A DNA stretch of 64,000 nt from Elgaria multicarinata webbii (Eukaryota; Chordata; Lepidosauria; Squamata; Anguidae): the NCBI RefSeq assembly GCF_023053635.1, contig NC_086183.1, positions 28,841,501 to 28,905,500 of the forward strand, in the 5' to 3' direction. The notes beneath the pieces were generated by a model. That model did not search any database and was not told where the DNA came from. It saw only the letters and a list, made by a program, of their open reading frames with translations. This document shows positions 32,601 to 47,600 of the stretch, piece after piece (within the stretch, counting starts at the first letter, position 1; each line of letters starts with the position of its first letter). Position numbers and translations under genes: made by a program.

Positions 32601-35600
32601 TACGGATGATTCAAACATATGCGTGTTGTCAGACGCAGCAACAACAACAAATAAAAATTCCCCGATCTGCAAATCACATTGCAAGCGTGGAATCGTACAG
32701 ACTTTGACAGCAGATTGTGTCGGAGTCCGTGTTCAGTCCAGAAGCGCGATGAAAAACAAACTGAAATGAATTTCTCATATGTCTCTATAATGGAGATAGG
32801 TGGTCTTTCAAAGAATTTGATCATAGAATCATAGAATAGCAGAGTTGGAAGAGGCCTACAAGGCCATCGAGTCCAACCCCCTGCTCAATGCAGGAATCCA
32901 CCCTAAAGCATCCCCAACAGATGGTTGTCCAGCTGCCTCTTGAAGGCCTCTAGTGTGGGAGAGCCCACGACCTCCCTAGGTCACTGATCCCAAACTGTTC
33001 AGGGCTTTAAAGGGTTAGTATTAGAGAGCGGGGGAGCGGGGGTGAAGAGAACGTGAAAAAAAGAGAGAGAGAGAGAACCAGACAGAGTGGTGCAATGTCT
33101 GTGAAGCTTTCAAGCTGTTGCAGAACCACTTTCGCTTTCTTATCCTCCTGCCAGCCTATGAATGAGGCCCAAGTATCTCGTAACTGTAAGAGAAGACATG
33201 GGCCTTACTCAGGCACTGATGGGCAGGTATCCAAGTTGCAGAGGTGCTTCCACAATAGACAGGAAGCTGGAATTTGGTACCCATTTACTCCAAGACAGTG
33301 GCTGGGAGTGAGACATGTGGTTTTCCGAATGTTGTCAGGCCCAACTCCCATCATCCCCGACTGGCTTGGCTGGCTAGGGGTGATGGAAAAATGCAGTCCT
33401 CCAACATCTGGAGGACCACATGTTTGCCACCACCTCTCCAAGGTGAGCCTTTCTAGCAAAGTCTCAAAATCCGACTTTTAAAAACATATATTTTGCTTCA
33501 AAGTCACACTTCTGATTTTTTTTTTAATTGATTTATTCTCCTAGATTTATATCCTGCTCTTCCCCTAAAATTAGTGCTTGGCAATAAGATACAGACAATG
33601 TAGCATTATAATTGAAAATTAACATCACATCTGTTAAGAAAAAGAAAGAAGTGAACAGCACCTACCAGGCTAAAGGCTACGACTGCCACAAGGCAGCTTA
33701 AAAATCCAAAATCTGCCTGAATAAAAATGTCTTTGGCTGCCAACAGGAGAACAATACGATGGCAGTCAAGTACATAAATCTGGGAGGAAAGCGGTCATCT
33801 GTGTTACAGAACGGACAGAATGTGGGAGTTCTCTGTTCACACCCATTCATACCCCTCAGAGTGTAAGGATGGAGATTTCCAGTGGCAGCCAGGAACACGT
33901 CTGCTGGCTAAGGCCATTTCTACACCAGCCCGAAAATGCGGCTGGTCATGGCCGAGTCCCTGTGCGTCCAAATAACGCACAGGGACTCCCGGGGGCAGCG
34001 GGGATGAGTGCGGGTTTTCCCAGGGATAAATCATCCCTGGGAAAATCCGATTCTTCCCGTGGTCTCAGGATCGTCGCGAGACCGCAGGAGGTGCGGCCAC
34101 CCGTCCCGGCTTCTTCCCTCCTCCCCACAAGTAGCAGGGAACAGTAGAGGGAACCAGGCCTGGAAGAATCGGGTGAGGGGGAGCGTGGTTGGTGCTTTAA
34201 AAAAAAAGAAGAAGAAGAAGCTCACTTTTTGTTGGAGTGCACTTACTCTCAGCTCCTTTAAAAGGAATTTTTAAAAATGGCGGACGTGGCACCCTCCTTC
34301 CTGGGATGTCGCGCCTGCATGTAGACTAAGGGGAGGATCTCGCGAACAGGATCTCACAAGATCCTCCCTTCTCCGTGCCTCCCTCTACACTGGGCTGGTG
34401 TAGAAATGGCCTAAGTGTCTGTTTCACGCTAGTAAATTCATCTTACATTCCAGCGGCCATAGATGTAGTTCCCTGGCTACTACAGGAGATCCTTTAAACT
34501 GGAAATGCCAGGAACTGAACCTGGGCTTTTGAGCCGATCATGAAGGCAACTTGCTTTGCCTTTTATCCCCTCTGCCCATAATTTTGCTTTCTTCTGTGTT
34601 TCTGCTTAGGCATAGCTAGGTGGATCTTGTTCTACGATTTGTCCTTAACACCAACATTTTCTATTTATTAAAATTTTATTACCCTCACCTTAAGAAGCCT
34701 ACAATGGCAGACAGTGTTCAGTTTTTCAATAAACGAAGTAGCCTGGCCTCTCCCTAGGACTCAAGGCAGGTGCTACCATTTTGCCCAAACTGGAGGAGTT
34801 AGAGGCAAAAAAAAGATACTCCCCAAATGCCTGTCTGAGCCTGTCCCCTACCCACCCATTCCTACCATAAAGTCTGGCTGAAGAAGAATGACATCTAAAA
34901 GATGCTTGGGCCCTGGCTTTGGAGGACCTCCAAAGGAAAGAACTATCAAAAGGTGGAGTGCAGCTATTCCATCTTTTCCTCTGTAATGGGTTTTTTTTTT
35001 CTGGAAGGAAAAGTGTCAGATGAAGCTGTGGAAAAATACAGGAGGGTTATGCCCGGAAGACAACACCTCTCTACCCCCTCCCTCCATATAAATCCATGCT
35101 TGGGGCAGGCTGGTTGCCGGATAAAAGACTTGTCTGGAGGCCTCTCCTCTCTAGAAGCCTCTTTCTTCTGCTAGCCTTTTTGGGAGGCAGCAAAAAGGCA
35201 CCCTCGGATTATACTGATTCTTGGAGCAAATTCTGTAGAATTGAGTCTTTGTGTTTTCTGAGTCATCCAGGGCAGGGGGCATGTGCGTCCTGCCTTTGCA
35301 CTGGGACTGTGCTGCCCACGTCTCTGTTCTTGATGTTCACAACCTGTGCCTGACCTGTTGTCATTTCCTTATCTGTTTCTCATAAACCCTACCAACCCCG
35401 TCCCTTTCTGAGAAGCGCCTGATTACGTCAACACAGGCAGGTGCTGGTGATGCGGTTTCTTCTGTGGGAACCAGATGGGTTTCCTCTGGTTAGCTGGGTG
35501 CGTAAGAGATGCTGAGCTTAACCCCCCCTCACCCCCCCTCCTAGCACTTGTGAGTTTTTCTGAAGTTGTTCCTAGCCACAGATGTGTGTGTGTGTGTGTG

Positions 35601-38600
35601 TGTGTGTTAAACTTTCTCTGCGCTTGTTTGCTTGCAATTACCCAGAAATGACCTACAACAACACACTATGGAACTCACTACCACAAGATGTGGTGATGGC
35701 CACCCATTTGGATGGCTTTCAAAGGGGCTTGGATAAATTCCTGGAGGAGAAGGCTATCACTGGCTACTAGCTCTGATGGCTATGTGCTACCTCCAGTATC
35801 TGAGGCAGTAAGCCTGTGTGCACCAGTTGCTGGGGAACATGGGTGGGAGGGTGCTGTTGCACCATGTCCTGCTTGTGGGTTCTTAGTTGACAGCAGGTTG
35901 GCCACTGTGTGAGCAGTTACCCAGAAATGACCTTCAACAACACACAGCGCATAGTTAAACTATGGAACTTACTACCACCAGATGTGGTGATGGCCACCCA
36001 TTTGGATGGCTTTAAAAAGAGAGGTGGATCAATTCCTGGAAGTGAAGGCTATCAATGGCTACTAGCCCTGATGGTTGTGTGCTACCTCCAGTAAGCCTGT
36101 GTGCACCAGTTGCTGGGGAACATGGGTAGGAGGGCGCTGTTGCACCGTGTCCTGCTTGTTGGTCCCTGGCCAATGGCTGGCTAGACACTGTGTGAACAGA
36201 CAGCTGGACTAGATGGACCCTTGGTCTGATCCAGCATCAGGGCTCTTCTGATGTTCTGATGTGCAAACAGTGTGTTTTGTTCCCTCACACTCAGACCCCC
36301 TTACACTTGGCCGTCATCACAGCCCAACCAACCCTGGTGAAGTTGCTGATGTCTCACGGAGCATCACCGATGGTGCTGGACCGCAATGGACAGACTGCCC
36401 TGCATCTCGCCTCTGAACACGCCAGCCTCCATTGCCTGCAGGAGTTGCTGGATGGGAGGCCCGGCCCGCTGGATCTGGAGGCCCGGAATTTCGAGGGTGA
36501 GACGAGCTGGTGTGGGGCAACTCTCCCCAACACCTGGCACCTCCAGATGTTTTGAACTTTAGCACCAATGAGTTATCATCCCAAACATCTGGAGGGCACC
36601 AGTTGAGGAAAGCTGGTGTGGTGAAAACACAAACACGCATACTTACACACACACACTCCCGGAGTGGATTCACTGCCCCACTGATATCGGAGCCACCAGC
36701 CTCTACTGTATAGATGTCCAATCAACTTAGGAGCTTCCATTACTGTTCATTATTGAAGCCCATCGTCCCCTGCGTTGCATCTGAGCTTCAACACAATTAC
36801 ACCTGTCTTTCTCCCCTCTTCAGGAGTGTATCCTTTAAAGCAGGATATCCTCTAGATATTGTTGAACTCCAAATCCCATGCCCCACCCCAGCCGGCATGG
36901 TCAATGAGTGGGGATGATGGGAAATGTCATCCAACCACATTCAGCTTTCCCCCAACTTGGGGCACCCTCCCATTAGCTGGGGTTGATGGAAGTTGGAATC
37001 GGTCACGCCTGGAGGGCAGCTGGGTTGGGAAAGGCTGATGCGGAGTTTATTTTCCCCTTGCCTGGTGGCTGGGAGTCTCCCTGGTAAAACTCACCATTGT
37101 ATTTCCATCCTTTAAGTGTTCCAATTCTCTCTCTCTCTCTCTCTTTCTTTCTCTGACCAGGTTTTACCTCCCTCCATGTGGCTGTTGGAACTTCCAATCG
37201 CGATGTGGTTCTCACTTTGCTGGAGCACGGGGCTGATGTGGATGCCGTGGTAAGCATACGGTTTGAGAAGGAGCGGGGACAGAATTTTGGCTAGTGGAGG
37301 CTGGTGGCTTCGATGTCAGTGGGGCAGTGAATCCGCTCCAGGTTTCCGTCAGAACCCGTAAGAACTCTAAAGGAACTTTGCACTTTGGAGAGCTCTTTTA
37401 GAGTTATGACGGAATCCCGGAGCGGATTCACCGCCTCACCTATTTGCATCCCATTTATGCATCCATATAGCGCGTGAGCTTAAGGTATCACGTTTTACAA
37501 AGTTGAAGAAAACAGGCCCCTTGCCCCAAGGAACATGCAATATAAAGCTTGGGAACAGAGGAAGCGGCTTTATACTAGACCATGTGTCCATCTGGCCTAG
37601 TATTGTCAACACTGACTGGTAGAGGATCGCTAGGGTTTCAAGCAGGCGTTTTCCAGCCCTGCAGGCGCCCTGCCAACGGATGCAAGTTGGATGTCAAGGG
37701 ATTTAAACATTTTGCCTGCGGTGATGAACCTGAACACAAGGCAGGAAGAAGGAAATAGAGGCTGTGGGAAACATATGCTTGGGAACGGACTTTACACTCA
37801 AGGCTGGGGATTTTGAAGGAAATAAGAGAAATAGCATGAATTAATGCAGGAAGTTCTGGGCATAAAAGGGAGCGAAGGAGAACCGGCGGAGTTGTTTGAA
37901 GAAGCAGGAGAAATTCAGGCTTCTGCAAGTCATGTGGAGAGACAGTACACTAAGCCTCACCTGCTACCTAGTTCACGCTCCTTTCTGGATTGTGAGATTT
38001 CATCATTTTATTTATTTATTATTACATTTATATCCCGCCTTTTTTCCTGCAAGGAGCCCAAAGCGGTGTCCATAAGCCTCCTCCCTCTCCATTTTATCCT
38101 CACAACAACAACCCTGTGAGGTAGGCTGGGCTGATAGTCTGTGGCTGGCCCAAAGTCACCCATGGCCGAGTGAGGACTAGAACCCAGAGCTCCTGAATCC
38201 CAGTCCAACACTCTAACCACTACACCACACTGGCTCTCATTGAATGTTGTTCAAAGACTCGGGCGTGTTCCTCCAGGAAGGTTCATCGCCCTTCAAGAGG
38301 TGACCTGTGGTTGTGAACAGCCAGACGCACCACAGGCAGAACGTTTTAACCTTCTGATGTGAACTCAAATGCAGTGAGCTTTTGATTGGCAGGGGGGTGT
38401 CCGGGGGGGGGCAGCCCACACACTCAGCTGTCAGTCAGACGATGCGGGACAACTGAGTGGTGAGGGGACGTGTTGGAACCAGCCTTTCCCTCACAACTTT
38501 TATTGCCGTTCGCGAGGCGCCTCAAAGCACCAAGTGCCGTGAAAAAATCAAACAGACCCTGCCCTGAAACAAACATCAACGACAAAAAGTCTTGATTCTC

Positions 38601-41600
38601 TCAGACGGACCCACATCTTTTGCCTTCCCACCAATTCTTTGGTGGTCTCTCAGGTTTTGTCCACCCTTTTAGAAGGTTGAAATGCCTCCCCAGAACTTCA
38701 TTAATGGCGGTAGGACCTTTATGCCAAAATATATTGGCATCTTTGGCCCTGTTGCTTTTCGCCTTCATAAAATGACATTTCAGTCCTCAGCTGAAAGCGG
38801 TTCAACACTCCAGTTTCAAATGGAAGCTTCTGCTCTCCGGATTCTTAATCCTGTCCTTCTACTTCTGCGAGATGACAGACTCTTATCAATTTGCATTCAG
38901 AGCTCTTCACCTTTGCCCGTGACTAGCAGAAGCAAAAGACATTGTGCAAAAAAATGCACAGGAGCGAACTTGCATGACATTTATATACAGATCTTGTTTG
39001 GTTTTCCTTGGGTGTTATCAGCATGTTCTTGAGGTACGACAGCAGCAGCAGATGTAAATAAACAAAATAAAAATGGAGTGTGCAAAAAGAAAAGAAAAGA
39101 GAAGAAGGCCTGTTCCGCCATGGTAGGGTGACCATACGGAAAGGAGGACAAGGATCCTGTATCTTTAACAGTTGCATAGAAAAGGGAGTTTCAGCAGGTG
39201 TTCTTTGCATGCATGCAGCACCTGGTGAAATTCCCTCTTCATCACCACAGTTAAAGCTGCAGGAGCCCTGCCCTCTTGACCAGATAGAAAAGAGAACAGG
39301 GCCCCTACAGCTTTAACAGTTGTGATGAAAAGAGAATTCACCAGGTGCTGCATTCATACAAATGACACCTGCTGAAATTCCCGTTTCTAGGCAACTGTTA
39401 AAGATACAGGAGCCCTGTCCTCCTTTCCATATGGTCACCCTATGGCCGCCACGGCCATACGAAGACTAAAAATGTGCTCGGGGCAAATACTCATGCCCCG
39501 CCCCTAATGTTCACATGCTCCTCTGCAGACCTTCATGCGTTTAGCGCAAAATTCTGGAGAGGATTTCAGCTGAACATCCTTAGAAGCCTTTGCATGATCA
39601 GGAACTCTTCCTTATTGCCTCTACATTTCCAGAAGGCGCAAAGCCCTGCTGTTCCACTCTGTGTGTGTTTCTTGTTTGTATCCTAGTTTCCTGTTTTCCC
39701 ACCCACAGAAATGGGGAAAGAAGGAACTGAGTAATGACTGTATCTGCTTAATCACCCCCTTTCCTTTTCTAAAGCAAGCTTCCACAACTATGATGAATCT
39801 TCCCCTGCTTCACTCAGAAATTGCCACACTTTTGCCAAAAACAGACAAAATCACATCAACGTAACCGTCTCATTCACCTGCATTTCACCTCTCTTCCGCC
39901 ACAATTATTCACAGCCGGAATGAATTGCTTGGAGTCCTCCTTTCTGCATTTCTTTCCACCCCTTCATCAATTTACTTCCATGTATCCCAGAAAGTGGGAG
40001 GGGGGAATCCATTACAATAGTTTAGATCAATTGATATGCCGATTAATTATATTAGTTATAACAAATATTTCTTATCGTTCTGTTGAATTTAATCAAAGGT
40101 CCAGCGTGGGGGTAGATAACCCAGTTTAATTTATTTATTTTATTTTATTGATTACATTTATATACCGCCCCATAGCCGAAGCTCTCTGGGCGGTTTACAA
40201 AAGTTAAAAACAATAAACATTAAAAATATACAAAATTTTAAACCATCAAAAACAACAGTATAAAAACAACAGTATCTAGTTTCCCCCAGATTTTTTGGTC
40301 TACAACTCCTGTGTTTCCTGACCGTTTTACCATGTTGGCTGGGGCTTATGGGAGGTGTAGTCCAAAACGTTTGGAGGGTGCCAGTTTGCCTATTCCTCCT
40401 CCTCCACCACCCTCTTTCTTTTTTCTTCATCTTTCCTTCAGACACTAGCTTATTTCACTTATTTATTTATGCATTTGTTTGTTACATTTATATCCCATCA
40501 TTTTTCCTCCAAGGAACCCAAGGTGGCATACATAAGCCTCCTCCTCTCCATTTTATCCTCACAACAACAACCCTGTGAGGTGGGTTGGGTTGAGTGTCTG
40601 TGACTGGCCCAAAGTCACCCAGCAGGTTTCCATGGCTGAGTAGGGACTAGAACCCGGATCTCCCAACTCCCAGTCCGACACTTTAGCCACTACCCCACAC
40701 TGGCTCACTTCCTCATTTTCCTTCCTTAGTTCTCATGCACATACACAAAATTAAACAGTTCTGTGGTCATGATCATAGAAGTAGCCAGTTACAAGCTTTC
40801 CCTGTTGTTAACTCTTGGTCTTGGTTTATGCAAACTGCTTCATAGGAACACAGGAATCTACCTTATGCTGAGTCAGACCATTGGTCCATCTACATCTACC
40901 TTGGTATTGTTGACACTGACTAGCAGCTGCGGTTCCCCAGGGTTTCAGGCAGGATTCTTCCCTCGTCCTACCTGGAGATTTGGAGTTTTTTGAACCTGGG
41001 ATCAGGGTGGATTTGTTTTAAATCAATTTGATTTAAATCACGATTTAAATCACTACTCAGAAAGACTCGATTTAATCATGTGACTCCCCCCACCAAAAAA
41101 ATGCACTCTATTCATTGAATTTTTTGAAACTTAGCACTTAAGAGGTAAGGGGTTGATTCTGTGGACATAGATTTGCAAAGGAACAATGGAGTTGTGATCT
41201 CTGCAGACACAAATTCACACTTTTGAGAACTGTAAAACCAAGCATCTGTGATCATATCTTCTAGATAGAAAAAATTGCCCAATAATCTTACAGAAACCTC
41301 TGGAAGAGCATGACATTGCGCATGGATTCATGGAATTCATTTACCCAAAAAAATTTAAACATTGCATGAATATACAGCCTTCATGCTACATAATTAAAAA
41401 CTAATCCTTATTTCATGATGAATAACCTTTGGACTATAATGTATATTAAATAGAAAATTATCTTTAGAGAGATTTTTCCTCAAAAAGCATTTTATTAAAA
41501 AAAAATCCGATTTAAATTAAAGTAAATCATTTTTTTAAATTCATTTATTTTAAAAAAAAATCATTGATTTTTATCCACCTTCTGCATGCAGGGCAGCTGC

Positions 41601-44600
41601 TCCATCGTACTGAGCTATGGCCCCTCCTTCTTTGGTTAATGGGATGGTTTGAAGGATGGACTAACAGAGTAAAAAGTTCAAGCAGGCTTCCAGCAGGATA
41701 CCTTTCGATGCTTTATTATGTTTACAATTCAGGAGAAGATGGACATAGAATCATAGAACAGTAGAGTTGGAAGGGGCCTATAAGGCCATCTAGTCCAACC
41801 CCCTGCTCAATGCAGGAATTCACCCCAAAGCATCCCTGACAGATGGTTGTCCAGCTGCCTCTTGAAGGCCTCTAGTGTGGGAGAGCCCACAACCTGCCTA
41901 GGTCATTGTTTCCATTATCGTACTGCTCTAACAGGCAGGAAGTTTTTCCTGATGTCCAGCCGGAATCTGGCTTCCTGTAACTTGAACCCATTATTCCCTG
42001 TCCTGCACTCTGGGAGGATTGAGAAGAGATCCTGGCCCTCCTCTGTGTGACAACCTTTTAAGTATTTGAAGAGTGCTTTCATGTCTCCCCTCAATCGTCT
42101 CTTCTCCAGGCTAAACATGCCCAGTCATTTCAGTCTCTCCTCATAGGGCTTTGTTTCCAGACCCCTGATCATCCTGGTTGCCCACCTCTGAACCCCCTCC
42201 AGCTTGTCTGCATCCCTCTTGAATTGTGGAGCCCAGAATTGGACGCAATACTCTAGATGAAGCCTAACCAGGGCCTCATCTAGATTTGGATACCTCACGC
42301 GATTTGGAAGCTGTACTTCTATTTATGCAGCCCAAAATAGCATTTGCCTTTCTTGCAGCCGCATCACACTGTTGGCTCATATTCAGCATGTTTGAGGGGA
42401 GAGCATCATGCTTAAAGGGATTTGGAAATCCTGGAGAAAACTTAGGGCTGTTCTGAGTCCACTGCAATCACCTGCAGCAGCAGCATTGTTCAATTTGGTG
42501 CTCGCCAGATGTCTGGCATTGCATCTCCCATCATCCACAGACATCAGGGCCATTGATTTGGCTCTGATCTGAATGAACCCCTGTTGCCCCATCTTTTCCA
42601 GGATATTAAGAGTGGACGATCTCCCTTACTGCATGCTGTGGAAAATAATAATCTAGAGATGGTGGAACTGCTTCTACAGGTAAGGATGTTCCTCTGCCCC
42701 GTCATTGGACCTACTGCAGAGTAAAAAGAAAGATCAGGATCAGATACACACTAGGTAATTTACACAATGTGTAGTTTGACCCTGAGCTGCTGTACACGTT
42801 CAAGAACCAAGATCTCTGACGCGAAACTTTTCTTCTAACGTTTTACAATGGGAACTGTGGGGTTTCACAAAATCTGAATTCAGCACCTTCTGTATGTGCT
42901 GAACTGTGGATAAGCAAAGAGGCCTGCCCTTGAACTAGGGATGTCTGTCGCTAGGAAATCCAGTTCTTTTTTTCTTTTTTTCATGTGATGGTGTTCTACG
43001 GCCTGTACGCCTCGATTTGCGGGCCAAGCTACAAGCTTTACCCTGAACTTTTTAAAAACATTTTATTTTTTGGCAGGTTAAGCAATTTACACTAATTTCT
43101 GAGAAATTTGCACAAATTACGGCCGAATTTCTGAACAATGCATGCGAATTTGGCAGTAATTTGCACAAATTTGGCCATAAATTGCAGAAATTATGGATTT
43201 GCACAAATAATAATAATAATAATAATAATATAATTCTTACCCGCCTCTCCAATTGGATCGAGGCGGGGAACAACAGCAAGCATAAAAAACATAAAATACT
43301 GATTAAAAAACATGGTATACACTGTTATGGCCAAATTTGCACAAATTGCTCAGAAATTTCCACAAATTGTAGAAACTGGGAGGAAATGCATTAAATGCCC
43401 GAACTGTCCCAACTTCCTGCAGATCGAGTCGGGTGCCACAGCGGGAATCAAAATGAAGTCCAAGGGCTGAATCTAGGAAACCCACTGAACTCCATTCCAC
43501 AGATAGATTTCTATAACATCCCTACCTTGAATGCTCATCTCCCCGGCATGTGGCCCATCCCGATTTTTCCTTGTCCAAGTATATCTCTGTCTTGGGATCT
43601 TCGCAAGCAGAAGATCGGGTCTTTTACGTCCCCAGGAAAAGGAAAGGAACCTCTCGCACAAGCACTTGAATCATTGCTGACTCCTAGTGGGACGCCTGCT
43701 TTCGCTGACGTTTTCTTGGCAGACTTTGTAGTGGGGTGGTTTGCCGTTGCCTTCCCCAGTCGCAGTTACCTTTCCCCCAGCTAGCTGGGTACTTATTTTG
43801 CCGACCTCAGAAGGCTGGAAGGCTGAGTCAACCTGAGCCGGCTGCCTGAGAACCAGCTTCCGCTGGGATCGAACGGGGAGACTTTCGGCTGCAGTAACTG
43901 CCGCTTACCACTCTGCGCCACACGAGGCTCTAGTACGTCCCCAACCAGTTTACAAATGTGTGTGTATTTTCCCCACTGTGCAGCACGGAGCCAACGTAAA
44001 TGCTCAGTCGTACGGGGGCAACACGGCTCTCCATGCAGCCAGCGGCCGCGGCCTCTTGGACACCCTGCGGCTTCTGGTGCGCAACGGGGCAGACGGCAGC
44101 CTCAAGAATTACCACAACGACACCCCCCTGATGGTGGCCAAGAATAAGAGGGTGAGAGAATTTGGAGAGAGAGAAGGAGAGAGAAGCATCATAAAGCTAC
44201 AGTTCGAGCTGTGTAGTTAATTCTAGGCACTACAGCCCAAGAAAAATAACACGTAGCATTTGTTCTGCCATTTGCAGAGTGTTCAAAGCACTTCACATCC
44301 ATTCTCCCAAGAGTCCTCAACCTTTTTGGGTCAGTAGGCACGTTTGGGATTTTGAAAGAGTGTTGTGGGCGCTCTCACAAAATGGCTGCCCTCAGGAGTG
44401 GTTTCCCATTTATAACATGGCTGGAAACTCTCATTTTTGAGAAGGCGAACTGGTGAGGCTAAAAGAAAAGTAATTTGCCCAAGAAGTACAAGGCAGAGGT
44501 AGGGTCTGAACGCCAAAAGGGAAACACACTCTTTTGAACCCAAATAAAGGTAGTGCTGGTCTCTTTGGTGTCTACGGGCCCCATGTTGGAGTGTAATCCA

Positions 44601-47600
44601 ATGCCTCTGTAATGCCAGCAGGTGTTGTGATGCCTATATTACATTTTCTTTTCAAGCCAAGAACTTCAGAATGCTGAATTTTGTACTCCGTCGTCCCCCT
44701 TTTCTGTAATCACAGGCCATGCAGAGCTCTGAGTTTTAGGGAAAGGTGAGATGCAGTTTGCCAGATGGCATGTGTACAAAGAAGGGCTAGAGGGATTAAG
44801 GGAATGCGTCCACCTGCCCATACGTACCTGTGTGTACATATATTTAGCCTAGGCAAACAATGATTAAAGAAATGTGAACGCCGGCATCATGAAAGATGAG
44901 GCAAAACCCCTGCCCGCCCTGTGCACAGAGGACAGGAAGAGAATTCAGACTTTACAGTTACAGAAATGGCATTTCAGGTTGAACTGGTTAAACAATTTCC
45001 TCAAAGGTAGCAGCAGTTCAGCGAAGGTCTAGCGGTGTTTTGCAGCTTCCGGTTAATTCCAGCAAGCCTTGCCATCTCCTATTCTCCTGCTGGTTTTGTT
45101 CCCTGTGTTTATACACGTGTGCTTTCTTTGGTGGCAGGCACCCTTTACATCCTACTGAGACGTTTAATTTCCCTCATGCGACTCAAATCAAGGGAGGGAG
45201 AACGCAGGCCCGGTGCTGCCATAGAGGCAACTCAGGCGGCCGCCTAGAGCGCCAAGCAAACGAGGGCGCCGAACAGCGTACCCGGAAGCTGCTCTCCTAG
45301 AGCGGCTTCCGGGTGTGCTGTTCCAAAGCCGCCGCCCCAGCCTCCGCCCAACCCCAGCGTTCTGGCTCCTTCGAAGCCAGGATGCTGGGGTTGGAGGCGG
45401 AGGCTTCAGTATGGCGTGCCAGGAAGTCACTTCCAGGCGTGCCGCTTCAAAGCCTCTGCCCCGCCCCCCAACCCCAGTGTCCTGGCTTCAAAGCCGGGAG
45501 CGGGAGGGAGCGGGCAGTGAGCGGGCAAGCAAGGGGGGAGCCGGAGCGGCAAGCGGGCGGGGGCGAGCGGGCGGGTGGGCAGGCGAACGGGCAGGTGGGA
45601 GCAGTGAGGGAGCGAGGGAGCGGGGGGGGCAGGCGAGTGAGCGAGCGGGGAGGGCGGGGCGGCTTCAGAACGCGCCTGCCTAGGGCGCAATATAGTCTGG
45701 CGCCGGCCCTGGGAGAACGTGACAATCATCGCTTCTTGAAAGTCAGGTTCTAAATCATGCAGTGAACCTACACGCGAGTAGAGCAGGGAGCTCCTTGCCG
45801 CAGACAGTTGTCCTGAAACCCATGGAAGGCAACCGAGGGGGACGGAGCCAGCACACATGTCCCCACCGAACCTCACAGTGAGGGCAATTTAGAACTCCTA
45901 AATAGTCCTTTAGGTTTTTGGCGTCTGTCAAGAAAAGGATGGTGTAATGGAGGCTGGGATATCAGTGAGGTAAATCCGTTCTGGATTTCAGTCAGAATTC
46001 TAAAGGAACTATCCAAGGTACACCTTTAGAGTGCCAACTGGTTCTGACTGAAACCTGGAGCAGATTCACCACCCCCACTGACATCGGACTCACCAGCCTC
46101 CATTGGGGTGGTCCTAACTTGAGGCCTATGTGACCTCATGGCCTCCCTCCCCTGTGGTTCAGAGATAGGATGGCTGCGTTCTGGACATAAAACACACGAA
46201 GGCTGCAGTTGTTAATAACCAATGATAAGGAATGCCAACAGGCACACAACTGTGTATCCATTTTAACAATGAAATCAAACAACAATAGTATCAAGAGTCA
46301 GAATAATGACTTCTAATTTTTATAATTATGTCAATTCTAAACAGTTCAATCAAGCAAAGATTGTATCAAGAGTAAGAATAATGACTTCTAAACCGTTATA
46401 TGGATGACGAAACAGGAATCCGGTTATGTGTTCCGTTTCACTTATTTCAGACTTCCTCAGATGTACAGTCTTTAAAGTCGCCGCATACGAGCAAAAGACG
46501 TGGGGGTGTAGACAGAAGATAGTAATTCCAAAATTACTTCCAGTTTACAGACAGAGCCCTTCGAGGGAAACTCTTTCTTTTGCCCTGGCTGAGAATTCAT
46601 TAGCGTCAAAACAGTGGGGAAAAACAGTCCATCAGTCCATACTATTGTTGTTTGATTTCATTGTTAAAATTGATAAGCAGTTGTGTGCCTGTTGGCATTC
46701 CTTATCAATGTAGTGATAAGCGTGTTCAGAGGAGGGCAACCAGGATGATCAGGGGTCTGGAAACAAAGCCCTATGAAGAGAGACTGAAAAAACTGGGCAT
46801 GTTTAGCCTGGAGAAGAGAAGGCTGAGGGGAGACATGATAGCACTCTTCAAATACTTGAAAGGTTGTCCCAGAGAGGAGGGCCAGGATCTCTTCTCGATC
46901 CTCCCAGAGTGCAGGACACGGAATAACGGGCTCAAGTTACAGCAAGCCAGATTCCAGCTGGACATCAGGAAAAACTTCCTGACTGTAAGAGCAGTATGAC
47001 AATGGAATCAGTTACCTAGGGAGGTTGTGGGCTCTCCCACACTAGAGGCCTTCAAGAGGCAGCTGGACAAGCATCTGTCAGGGATGCTTTAGGGTGGATT
47101 CCTGCATTGAGCAGGGGGTTGGACTCGATGGCCTTGTAGGCCCCTTCCAACCCTGCTAGTCTATGATTCTATGATTCTATGGTCTGGACATGCCAGGGCC
47201 ACAGGGCACCAAAGATGAGACCTTCAGAACAAGCTGAGCTACCGAGGTAAGAGATTTGCAGGCCGACGCAGATTTGAAAACCTCTCCTTGTCTCTTCAAC
47301 CAGGTTATCGACATCCTGAGAGGGAAAGCTTCCCGTCCCGGACCACCACCTGACAACATCCGTGAAGGGTCGTCCCCGGCAACCAGCAACGCCAGCTCTC
47401 CTGGCATCCGGCCTGCCCAAACTGGTGAGTAATTCCTCTCCGAGCGAGAGAGGGACGGCCATTTTGTTGTCCTCCACCCTAGCAGCCAGCCCAGTCTGAA
47501 TGAAGATCTTGCTCGTGAGGCAGCCTGTTCACGGGCACGTGACAAATTGTGGGGAGGTGAAATAGCATGGCGCAGGAAGAATTGACTTCAGGGACTAGCT

